A DNA stretch of 6,007 nucleotides. It comes from an uncultured Bacilli bacterium. Its GTDB lineage: Bacteria; Bacillota_I; Bacilli_A; RFN20; CAG-288. Location: contig CAKUXT010000128.1 in the NCBI GenBank assembly GCA_934700375.1, positions 1 through 6,007 on the forward strand. The letters run 5' to 3'. The translations under genes and the position numbers were made by a program. Shown piece after piece: positions 1 to 5,787 of this stretch; within the stretch, counting starts at the first letter, position 1, and each line of letters starts with the position of its first letter. The notes below the pieces were generated by a model that ran no database searches, had not been told where the DNA came from, and saw only the letters and a list, made by a program, of their open reading frames with translations.

Positions 1-1167
1 GACCATGCTCTTTATCATGATTCTTTTGTTTTGGCTGGTGTTCTTGACTGTATGACTGATATTGATGATGTCAGTCATCAGTATTATGATCTGTCTGATA
101 GTTTTCCTGCCATAATAAAAAGAGATGATTATCTAACCTGTTTAAGCCATACGGGATATCGAACTTCGTTGTTCAATTCTGCTATTGTTGATTTATACGA
201 TTCATATTATGATTTTTGCAGTAGGAATCATATCAGCTGTCCTGAAGTCGAGACGGATGAACTTGACCTGTTCAATCTATATCCTTATTCATATTTGAAG
301 AAGGATGATGTCATCCTTTCGGATTTTTCTATGGGTTCACTTGCTTATGACTTCATCCTTCTTCCTTTTGTAGGGAATGAAGATGATCCTTTGAACCGAC
401 TTTATGAGATGTTCCACTACGGAAAGCGAACGGATTCGTTCTTGAAGGAATATGAGGATGATGGCGTCTATCGTTTTCCCATTAAAGAGGAGAACGATCT
501 AGAAGCAAAGTCTTTTGTTGTCGCTGGTCAGTTTAAGATGAAAGATGAGTCTGTCAGTATGAAAGACTGCATCATTGTTTCTGATTCTTTTTATCAGAAA
601 CTGATCGATAAAATTTCAATAGGATGGAAAGATGGCACCTCATTCAAGTCTATCTTTGCAGATAAAGACTATTTGAAAAAACACACAGATGACATTATTT
701 CTGATACAGAGCTTCTATTATCATCTTCTTGGGCAAAGTGTCTGAATGCTTATGATAACGGAGAGAGATTCCGTTCTTTCATAACAGTAGTATCTTTGCT
801 TCTTGCTTGTCTCTCTTTGATTATTGTTACGATATTCGGCATCAATGAAAAAGCATTCTTAGAACATGATTTCTTCATCCTTGGATTGTTAGGAAAAAGC
901 AAAGCCTTCTGTTTCAGGCTCTTCTCTTTTATTCTTGGTTTCCTTGCTCTTTTCTCCCTTTCTGTCTCTTACGCGTTTTCTCAGGCGATGACATCGTATA
1001 TCTTTTCTCTTGTCTGTAAGGAAAACGGATTCAATGGTTCCTTTGCTGTATCCAATAGGATTGTTCCTTATCTGGCTTCTTTGATAATGATGTTGATCAT
1101 TCTTCTTTTTTCTCTTTTGTTTTCTTTCATCTTCAAAAAGAAGAATACAAATAAGATAAAGGGATGA
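1..1167 (+). CDS. ABC transporter permease, FtsX/MacB-like, 5'-truncated by the window
   Basis: The reading frame is open from the first base, so the true start lies upstream. The TTG at 31 is most likely an internal leucine codon. About 388 residues are visible. Counting from the TTG at 31, residues 1-245 form a soluble, strongly acidic and aromatic region, probably extracellular. Three hydrophobic helices follow at about 249-270, 295-320 and 345-368, and the protein ends in a lysine-rich tail (KKKNTNKIKG) that should be cytoplasmic. A large ectodomain followed by three C-terminal helices is the FtsX/MacB permease pattern, in which one further helix normally precedes the ectodomain; that part would lie outside the window. 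The stop TGA is four bases before the ATG of the ATPase-permease gene, so both are one transcriptional unit and probably form one complex. A bacteriocin-associated 7-helix membrane protein is an alternative family. The substrate is unknown; peptide export or antimicrobial peptide resistance is only a guess from the fold. Confidence 0.7.
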   Translation, partial: DHALYHDSFVLAGVLDCMTDIDDVSHQYYDLSDSFPAIIKRDDYLTCLSHTGYRTSLFNSAIVDLYDSYYDFCSRNHISCPEVETDELDLFNLYPYSYLKKDDVILSDFSMGSLAYDFILLPFVGNEDDPLNRLYEMFHYGKRTDSFLKEYEDDGVYRFPIKEENDLEAKSFVVAGQFKMKDESVSMKDCIIVSDSFYQKLIDKISIGWKDGTSFKSIFADKDYLKKHTDDIISDTELLLSSSWAKCLNAYDNGERFRSFITVVSLLLACLSLIIVTIFGINEKAFLEHDFFILGLLGKSKAFCFRLFSFILGFLALFSLSVSYAFSQAMTSYIFSLVCKENGFNGSFAVSNRIVPYLASLIMMLIILLFSLLFSFIFKKKNTNKIKG

Positions 1168-1171
1168 TGAT

Positions 1172-2929
1172 ATGGCTGACTTCTATCTTAAAGTGTCGGA
1201 TATCGAGAAGAGTTATCAATCTAGACTTTTGTTTTCTTCTTTTTCCTATACTTTCGTTCCTGGTAATATCTATTGTTTCCGTGGACTTTCCGGATGTGGA
1301 AAAACAACGATGCTTGAGATCTTATCCGGTTATCTGAAACCGGATAAGGGAAGTGTTGTTTTCTCTTCTAAGAGAAGGCTGGAAGAAGAGGTTTCCTATT
1401 TTTCGACTGACAATGAGATCTTTCAAGAGCTGACTGCGTTTGAAAACCTTCTTCTTGTCTCTTCTGATGAGAAGAGAGTTCGTGATGTTCTGAAGTCATT
1501 GGGTTTGGAAAACCAAAAAGATATCAAAGGAATAGATCTCAGCAAAGGAGAAACTGCACGACTGGCTATTGGAAGGCTCATGCTTTCAAATAAGAAGATA
1601 TTGATTTTGGATGAGCCTGTCGGCAATCTTGATAGAAAGAATGCAGAGATGATCTTCAAGGTTTTGAATGAAATCAAAAAAGACCACATCATCATTCTAT
1701 CCAGCAATGATGATATGGGGATGGAGTCTTATTGTGATGTTGTTTTCGAACATAACGGCGAAAGCTTTCTTTTGAAGCGTTCAAAAGAAAAGCAAAGCGT
1801 GCCTTTCTTAAAACGAGAAAAGAGACAGCCTATTAGATTTCTTTGTACTTTTCTGAAGTCTCTTTTGTATAGAACATGGAAACAGAAGGTGTTATTGATT
1901 CCTCTTCTGATTTTTTCAGAACTGGTATTCTGTGTTTCCTTCATGTTTGTTCGATCCTATGGAAACGAATATCTGTATCAGAGCATGAAACAATCTGGCA
2001 TACAGGGAGTTGTGCTCCAAGAAGGCGTTGAATCAGATTATCATTCTGCAACTGGATTTAGAATGATGATCGAAAATCAGGAATGCTTTGCAATATTCAA
2101 TGAACAGAATGAGTTTGATACTTCCTATTGCAAAATGAAAGTATCTTCCTCTTGTGGATTATCAATTCCTTCTGATTTGGCGGAGAAATTGAAACTGGCA
2201 GTCGGTTCGACAGTCAAAATCAATGATTCGGATACGGATTTCATCGTGGATGAAATCTATTCGTATCATACGAGTGAAAGTCAAATATTATCATTGATGG
2301 AAAAATATGATGAAGTGAAAAAAGAAGACATCATGCTTTATTCGAATCCGATATTGGTTTCTCATGATATAGCTTTTGAATTGGTTGACATGGATACACC
2401 GATCTATTCATATGGTTCTGATTTATTGTTCAAAGAGAACAAAACGGAGTTTTATCCTCCTTTCTTTTTAGAAGGACTGGATAGGAATACTTATCAGTTC
2501 TGGAAACAGAAAGAAGAATACAATCACATCGTCAGAATTATCGGTTATGTTTCTTTATCCCTCTTTGTTTTTCTTTCTCTTCTTTTGGTTTCGTCTGTTT
2601 CCTTTGGCTTTAATAAAGAGATGATTCTCTTCCATTATATTGATGGCAATAATAGAAGAGGATTGTTGATAACTGCAATCGATGTTGTTGTTTGTCTTTT
2701 CTCTTCTTTTCTTCTTTCTTCTGGTTTGTCTGCTTTGCTTCAATCGGTGATGAATCTGTCTATTGTTCGTTTCTATGAGATACAGAACTATATTCCCGTT
2801 TTACAGAACGCCGGTCTTTCTATATTGTTTTTGTTTCTTTCGACAATAATTGTTATGCTTCTTTCCTTTTTCTTTATCTGGTTTGTTTATCAAATTGGGT
2901 TCATGAGACAAACAAAAAGAAAAGACTGA
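1172..2929 (+). CDS. ABC transporter ATPase fused to MacB/FtsX-like permease
   Basis: This 585-residue protein carries a nucleotide-binding domain at about 1-205: A-loop Y15, Walker A GLSGCGKTT at 38-46, signature LSKGE at 123-127, Walker B ILILDEP at 143-149 and D-loop GNLD at 151-154. Two usual catalytic contacts appear replaced: T79 sits where the Q-loop glutamine is expected (VSYFSTDNEIF), and N179 where the H-loop histidine is expected (ILSSND against the usual LVTHD). A helix at about 239-260, a roughly 190-residue ectodomain and three helices at about 452-476, 497-522 and 547-574 follow, matching MacB-type topology. The ATG is preceded by AAAGGG at 1158-1163, with eight bases between. 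With the upstream permease it probably forms an asymmetric transporter, mechanically driving extracellular domains rather than passing substrate through a channel, as known for MacB and FtsX. The membrane location is clear; substrate and direction are not. Its stop lies two bases before the palindrome at 2932. Confidence 0.85.
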   Translation: MADFYLKVSDIEKSYQSRLLFSSFSYTFVPGNIYCFRGLSGCGKTTMLEILSGYLKPDKGSVVFSSKRRLEEEVSYFSTDNEIFQELTAFENLLLVSSDEKRVRDVLKSLGLENQKDIKGIDLSKGETARLAIGRLMLSNKKILILDEPVGNLDRKNAEMIFKVLNEIKKDHIIILSSNDDMGMESYCDVVFEHNGESFLLKRSKEKQSVPFLKREKRQPIRFLCTFLKSLLYRTWKQKVLLIPLLIFSELVFCVSFMFVRSYGNEYLYQSMKQSGIQGVVLQEGVESDYHSATGFRMMIENQECFAIFNEQNEFDTSYCKMKVSSSCGLSIPSDLAEKLKLAVGSTVKINDSDTDFIVDEIYSYHTSESQILSLMEKYDEVKKEDIMLYSNPILVSHDIAFELVDMDTPIYSYGSDLLFKENKTEFYPPFFLEGLDRNTYQFWKQKEEYNHIVRIIGYVSLSLFVFLSLLLVSSVSFGFNKEMILFHYIDGNNRRGLLITAIDVVVCLFSSFLLSSGLSALLQSVMNLSIVRFYEIQNYIPVLQNAGLSILFLFLSTIIVMLLSFFFIWFVYQIGFMRQTKRKD

Positions 2930-2931
2930 TG

Positions 2932-2983
2932 TGTACCGCACCCCTGACATTGCTCCTTGGTCCAGTGAGAGGGGTGCACTACA
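2932..2983. repeat. 52-bp imperfect palindrome with TG...CA ends; IS remnant or bidirectional terminator
   Basis: The segment begins TGTACCGCACCCCT and its complement begins TGTAGTGCACCCCT. Read inward from both ends, 14 of the first 18 bases match, including an exact GCACCCCT/AGGGGTGC stem (2938-2945 with 2970-2977). Termini of TG...CA and a C-rich block inside the end recall IS3-family terminal inverted repeats; that family link is from memory and not checked. No transposase fits in 52 bp, and I see no clear target duplication (left flank ctgatg, right flank aacctc). It separates the end of the ABC gene from the activase stub, exactly where activase homology stops. A hairpin here could also terminate transcription from both sides: on the minus strand it is followed by a T-rich run (cttttcttttt), on the plus strand no T-run follows. 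Confidence 0.5.
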
Positions 2984-3112
2984 AACCTCAGATAGTTTCT
3001 TTGCGATACTGGAAAAATGTCTCTCGTAAAGAGAAAAGACAACATTATTGTCATCATCCAAGACGATTGCTTTGATCGTCGTAGAACCGATGTCGATACC
3101 TAAAGATTTTAT
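2984..3112 (-). pseudogene. N-terminal stub of acyl-CoA dehydratase activase (HgdC/BadF/BcrA family)
   Basis: The minus-strand frame from 3112 reads IKSLGIDIGSTTIKAIVLDD and continues to YERHFSSIAKKLSEV, 43 codons. GIDIGSTT is the phosphate-binding motif of the ASKHA ATPase fold, and the following YERHF stretch is typical of 2-hydroxyacyl-CoA dehydratase activases (HgdC, BadF/BadG, BcrA/BcrD). These ATPases pass one electron to a radical dehydratase. The usual length is about 260 residues, or over 1,000 in fused forms, so most of the gene is missing. Homology stops at the edge of the 52-bp palindrome. The expected start codon is ATA at 3112-3110. It overlaps the TAA of the upstream membrane protein gene in AAATAAAATC; a single G-to-A change from AAATGAAATC would have turned an ATG/TGA overlap into this, removing the start. 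No strong ribosome binding site is visible. The downstream Cys ligands and the rest of the ATPase domain are absent, so an active product is excluded. Confidence 0.8.
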
Positions 3113-4254
3113 TTATGATCGTCTTCTTTCTTTTCGGAGAAATCGACGACGAATCCGGAGACGGATTCCTCGTCCGGTTCTCTTCTTTCCGTTTCCTTGT
3201 TTTCAGGGGCGTTATATTCTTCATATCTCTTCACATCGAGGATGAAGGGACCTCTGACGCTCGTCTCTTCTCCGTGGATATAGTTAGGATTCTTGAACGC
3301 CTGAGCGATATAAGCCTTCATCGGTTCAGGAAGCGTATGATGGAGAGAAGGAGTAAGTGTTTCAATGATCGCATAATCGTTGAAGATGCAGAAGTACTGA
3401 AGGATGAATCCATAGAAGAGAGAAACAGTCGGCGTGATGACCACAATAAGAGGGACAAGAGAGGAGTTTGTGGTCTCAATAAGACTTGTCAAATAGGTGC
3501 TTCCTCCATAAAGAAGGATGAAAGTGAGCATATAAGGCCAGTTGTAGATGAAATTATACTGAATGCGAGCCATATTGATAGGACGTCCGAAGCTGTTCTT
3601 GGAAAGGCTTCTTGCCTGAGAGGCAGAGAGATTCTTATCGATATCAGGAAGGACGATTGTCGCTAAGTAATGATGGGAGAGATTGGTCGGAACAGAGAAG
3701 AAGATAGCGACAAAAATCGGAAGGAAAAGACAGATCGATGTCATGATGCCAAGCGGTCTTGATAGCGCATAAAGGTTTGTCTTCAGATACATAAACATTT
3801 CGTTTCCATTCTGATAGGGATCCTGATACATCTGGGAAATCTTCTTGAACACTTCCATGCTTTCCGGATAAGCGCCGCAAAGGCTAGGAAATACATTCAT
3901 GAAGATGAAGTAGGAAAGAAGGAAAAGAGAGAAGGAGAGAAGAAGAGAAGAAATCACACCGAAAATGCCGCCTTTTCTCTCTTTGAAGAAAGCAGCATAT
4001 CCGTCCTTATAGGAAAAGTCCGGTTTTCCGATTCCGGTGAGGCTGTAATAGATCTTTCTTTCTGCTGTATAGAACATCGGAAGAATGAAATAGATGGCAA
4101 AGAAAGAAATGACAAAACTATAGAAGGAGACAAGAAACACGCACATCATCAGAAAAGCGGGGAGAAGAAGGAACAATATATTCGTAAAAAGATTTTTGTT
4201 CAATCCACGTTTACGGAATTCATTTACACGCAATTTAAAATCTTTATCTTTCAT
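3109..4254 (-). CDS. Conserved-looking multi-pass membrane protein of unknown function
   Basis: This is a 381-residue protein that I do not recognise. I chose the ATG at 4254 because GGAGGTG lies six bases upstream; an in-frame start at 4287 would add 11 residues and put this site inside the gene. A basic N-terminus (KDKDFKLRVNEFRKRGLNK) is followed by about six hydrophobic segments: 22-41 and 42-62 (a tight pair), 97-119, 166-189, 239-257 and 265-290. The last 90 residues are hydrophilic, charged and Glu-rich (ENKETERREPDEES near 351-364), and probably cytoplasmic. A loop at about 120-165 with aromatic and Met residues likely faces outside. It has no ATPase or transporter signature that I can name. 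The gene lies 71 bases downstream of the NERD-like gene and overlaps the start of the activase remnant, so it was once translationally linked to it. A role in the cell envelope is possible but not shown by the sequence. Confidence 0.75.
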   Translation of the reverse strand: MKDKDFKLRVNEFRKRGLNKNLFTNILFLLLPAFLMMCVFLVSFYSFVISFFAIYFILPMFYTAERKIYYSLTGIGKPDFSYKDGYAAFFKERKGGIFGVISSLLLSFSLFLLSYFIFMNVFPSLCGAYPESMEVFKKISQMYQDPYQNGNEMFMYLKTNLYALSRPLGIMTSICLFLPIFVAIFFSVPTNLSHHYLATIVLPDIDKNLSASQARSLSKNSFGRPINMARIQYNFIYNWPYMLTFILLYGGSTYLTSLIETTNSSLVPLIVVITPTVSLFYGFILQYFCIFNDYAIIETLTPSLHHTLPEPMKAYIAQAFKNPNYIHGEETSVRGPFILDVKRYEEYNAPENKETERREPDEESVSGFVVDFSEKKEDDHK

Positions 4255-4260
4255 AGAGCA

Positions 4261-4267
4261 CACCTCC
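4261..4267 (-). promoter_or_regulatory. Shine-Dalgarno site fixing the membrane protein start
   Basis: GGAGGTG on the minus strand, six bases before the ATG at 4254. It is the strongest ribosome binding site in the window and decides against the longer in-frame start at 4287. Confidence 0.85.
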
Positions 4268-4269
4268 AA

Positions 4270-4302
4270 AATATATTTTAATGGCAAAATGCGTCAAATC
4301 AA
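4270..4302 (-). promoter_or_regulatory. Candidate promoter for the membrane protein gene
   Basis: Two overlapping minus-strand options exist. The better-placed one is TTGATT (4302-4297), a 16-base spacer and TAAAAT (4280-4275), which would start transcription just before the ribosome binding site. The other is TTGACG (4297-4292), 16 bases and TATATT (4275-4270), whose start would fall within that site and is less likely. A perfect 12-base palindrome, AAAATATATTTT (4268-4279), covers the -10 region; it could be an operator, but AT-rich palindromes are common by chance. Confidence 0.35.
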
Positions 4303-4304
4303 AC

Positions 4305-4336
4305 AAAAAAGAAGGGAAAGAGCGTTTATCTCTTTC
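4305..4336 (-). terminator. Possible intrinsic terminator after the NERD-like gene
   Basis: On the minus strand GAAAGAG (4336-4330), a seven-base loop containing the gene's stop codon, and CTCTTTC (4322-4316) form a perfect seven-base-pair stem, followed by CCTTCTTTTTTG. The stem has only three G-C pairs and the T-run starts five bases late, so termination may be partial, leaving read-through to the membrane protein gene. Confidence 0.45.
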
Positions 4337-4985
4337 TCTTCTTGTTATTTTGAACACTTCGCTTGATTTCGTTAGACCTTTCAAGAAGCAGCTCGACAAG
4401 CTTTTTTGTCTTTTCGTCCTTCATCGGTTTGACATTGTCCTTTTCCGCAGAGCGCAATGTCTCATCTAATTCCTTGACGGAGATGAAATTGCTTTCGCCG
4501 TCTTTGATATGAATGCCTTTAGGAACGACAAGGGATGGATTATAGACTGTCATCGACATGAAGAGCTTGTGCTCATGAGCTGAATTGATGAACTCCTCGA
4601 TTCTTCTCACCCTCTCTTTTCCGCTGATGATCGGGTTTGGGATAGGAACGGTCTTCCCACTTGGCTTTTTCAGGAAAAGAGAAGCATCTTTCACATTTCC
4701 GTACACACCGCCGAAAGCGATGAAATCCGTGATGATATAGATGTATTTTTCCGCAAAAAGAAGGTGATCAAAACACGTCGGTTCCGGATCATCTTTCGCA
4801 AGGAAGACTTTTACGTCATTGAGAAGATAACAGTCTTCCTCCTCTGCGAAATAATGAAGAATCTTGTAGATTCGTCTGCGATGTTTCTTCTTCTCGTAAA
4901 GATACTGAATCTTATCATAGAAGAGGAAGAACAGCGAAACGAGAATAACGATGAAAAGAACGATGAGAACAATCCAGGCAATCAT
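4326..4985 (-). CDS. Membrane-anchored NERD-like domain protein lacking the nuclease E-x-K
   Basis: This is a 219-residue protein. I chose the ATG at 4985 because AAGGA lies five bases upstream and because it follows the deoD stop by one base; the alternative start at 5015 lies inside deoD. Residues 2-23 form one hydrophobic helix, followed by a basic stretch (KKKHRRR, 32-38), so the C-terminal body is probably cytoplasmic. Residues about 38-150 resemble the NERD (nuclease-related) domain: YLLNDVKV at 53-60, the DH pair at 73-74, a hydrophobic strand YIYII at 81-85, then GGVYG at 92-96 and a Pro-Asn-Pro turn near 116-118. In NERD proteins the strand ends in I-E-x-K; here the same place reads ITDF (85-88), so glutamate and lysine are replaced by Thr and Phe. 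The tail is Lys/Arg-rich (NNKKRKR). The family assignment is by pattern only. If correct, the protein is likely a binding or structural relative rather than a nuclease. It is co-transcribed with deoD. Confidence 0.6.
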   Translation of the reverse strand: MIAWIVLIVLFIVILVSLFFLFYDKIQYLYEKKKHRRRIYKILHYFAEEEDCYLLNDVKVFLAKDDPEPTCFDHLLFAEKYIYIITDFIAFGGVYGNVKDASLFLKKPSGKTVPIPNPIISGKERVRRIEEFINSAHEHKLFMSMTVYNPSLVVPKGIHIKDGESNFISVKELDETLRSAEKDNVKPMKDEKTKKLVELLLERSNEIKRSVQNNKKRKR

Positions 4986-4986
4986 T

Positions 4987-5685
4987 TTATTCCTTGATGC
5001 ACTCCAGGGCGACATCCATCATGTTCGTGAAGGATTTTTCTCTTTCTTCTGCTGTGGTCTCAGCATGTTCGACTAAGCTGTCGGAGATGGTGAGAATCGT
5101 AAGAGCTTCCTTGTGAAGCTGAGCAGCAACGCAGTATAAGCCATAGGCTTCCATCTCACAGGCGAGGATGCCCATGTTTGCCCAAGGCTCCCATTCTTCT
5201 CCGTAGAAGTTATCGGAAGAGAGAACCTGTCCGACCTTGAAACGATAGCCGAACTTCTTGCTGGCATTGATTGCTTCTTCCATGACAGGATAGGAAGCGA
5301 TGGCAGAATAGGTTCCGCCTAAATGATACTGCTCAGACCAGGAAGAGTTGGTGCTTGCTCCCTGAGCGATGACCAAATCGAAAAGCTTCAGATCCTTGGT
5401 TGTAGAACCTGCAGATCCGATGCGGATGATACGTTCGACATCATAATGCGTATAAAGTTCGTAGGAATAGATTCCGATAGAGGGGATACCCATGCCAGAG
5501 CCCATGATTGTGACTCTCTTGCCTTTGTAATATCCGGTAAAAGCGAGCATATTTCTGACCGAATTGACCTGCTTGACATCTTCAAGATAGCGTTCGGCGA
5601 TGAACTTTGCTCTTAACGGATCGCCAGGCATCAAAACTGTTTTTGCGATTTCGCCCTGCTTTGCTTCATTGTGTGGTGTAGACAT
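4987..5685 (-). CDS. deoD: Purine nucleoside phosphorylase, DeoD type
   Basis: This 232-residue cytoplasmic enzyme has the usual length of the hexameric DeoD family, which cleaves purine (deoxy)ribonucleosides with phosphate to the free base and (deoxy)ribose 1-phosphate in purine salvage. Motifs in order are: H5 (contributed to the neighbouring subunit's active site in E. coli), MPGDPLRAK with G21 and R25, R44, RIGSAGS with the phosphate-binding R88 and S91, the nucleoside-binding C-E-M-E run with M178 and E179, and SDS with the catalytic acid D202, plus R215 as the likely partner of the E. coli R217. All expected catalytic residues are therefore present. The ATG has AAGGAGA (5698-5692) six bases upstream. 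It appears to be the first gene of a minus-strand unit, with an extended -10 promoter at 5714-5722 and an upstream terminator isolating it from the cyclase gene. The next gene starts one base after its stop. Confidence 0.97.
   Translation of the reverse strand: MSTPHNEAKQGEIAKTVLMPGDPLRAKFIAERYLEDVKQVNSVRNMLAFTGYYKGKRVTIMGSGMGIPSIGIYSYELYTHYDVERIIRIGSAGSTTKDLKLFDLVIAQGASTNSSWSEQYHLGGTYSAIASYPVMEEAINASKKFGYRFKVGQVLSSDNFYGEEWEPWANMGILACEMEAYGLYCVAAQLHKEALTILTISDSLVEHAETTAEEREKSFTNMMDVALECIKE
4991..4995 (-). promoter_or_regulatory. Ribosome binding site inside the 3' end of deoD
   Basis: AAGGA on the minus strand, five bases before the ATG at 4985, lies within the last codons of deoD. It fixes the start of the NERD-like gene and indicates coupled translation of the pair. 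Confidence 0.7.
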
Positions 5686-5713
5686 GATAATTTCTCCTTA
5701 TTAGACTGACAAT

Positions 5714-5722
5714 ATTCTATCA
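5714..5722 (-). promoter_or_regulatory. deoD: Extended -10 promoter upstream of deoD
   Basis: The minus strand reads TGATAGAAT, an extended -10 (TGn plus TAGAAT, one mismatch from TATAAT). No good -35 sits 16-18 bases upstream, as is usual for extended -10 promoters. The start would be near 5707, giving a leader of about 20 bases that contains the ribosome binding site at 5692-5698. No operator for a repressor such as DeoR is visible. Confidence 0.5.
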
Positions 5723-5750
5723 CGGAAAGCAATTTCTACCTAGCTATGTA

Positions 5751-5778
5751 AAAGAAAAGCTTCCTTTTTACAGGAAGC
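5751..5778 (-). terminator. Intrinsic terminator of the diadenylate cyclase gene
   Basis: On the minus strand GGCTTCC TG...: stem GCTTCC (5778-5773) pairs with GGAAGC (5764-5759), extended by one A-T pair, with a loop of six bases, then TTTTCTTT. It lies 10 bases after the cyclase stop and before the deoD promoter, so it separates the two units. Confidence 0.8.
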
Positions 5779-5787
5779 CATAATATG

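Noticed and set aside
31..33. TTG at 31 as start of the first permease gene
   Set aside because: The frame is open to the window edge, no ribosome binding site precedes it, and the family normally has a helix before the ectodomain, so the gene most likely begins upstream.
1423..1944. Two minus-strand frames of 94 and 71 codons opposite the ABC ATPase
   Set aside because: They lie antisense to the region with clear ATPase motifs and resemble no protein pattern I know.
3115..3666. A 183-codon plus-strand frame opposite the membrane protein gene
   Set aside because: It is rich in Arg, Asp and Ile and shows no domain pattern; the minus-strand frame has membrane helices and a strong ribosome binding site, so this is a shadow frame.
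4255..4287. Longer N-terminus for the membrane protein, starting at 4287
   Set aside because: It would place the strong GGAGGTG site inside the gene and the promoter-like region would overlap the extension.
4764..4997. A 77-codon plus-strand frame rich in Glu and Asn opposite the NERD-like gene
   Set aside because: Its composition is that expected from the complement of the hydrophobic helix and charged stretch on the other strand.
5323..5616. A 97-codon plus-strand frame opposite deoD
   Set aside because: It overlaps fully conserved DeoD motifs on the other strand and has no ribosome binding site of note.
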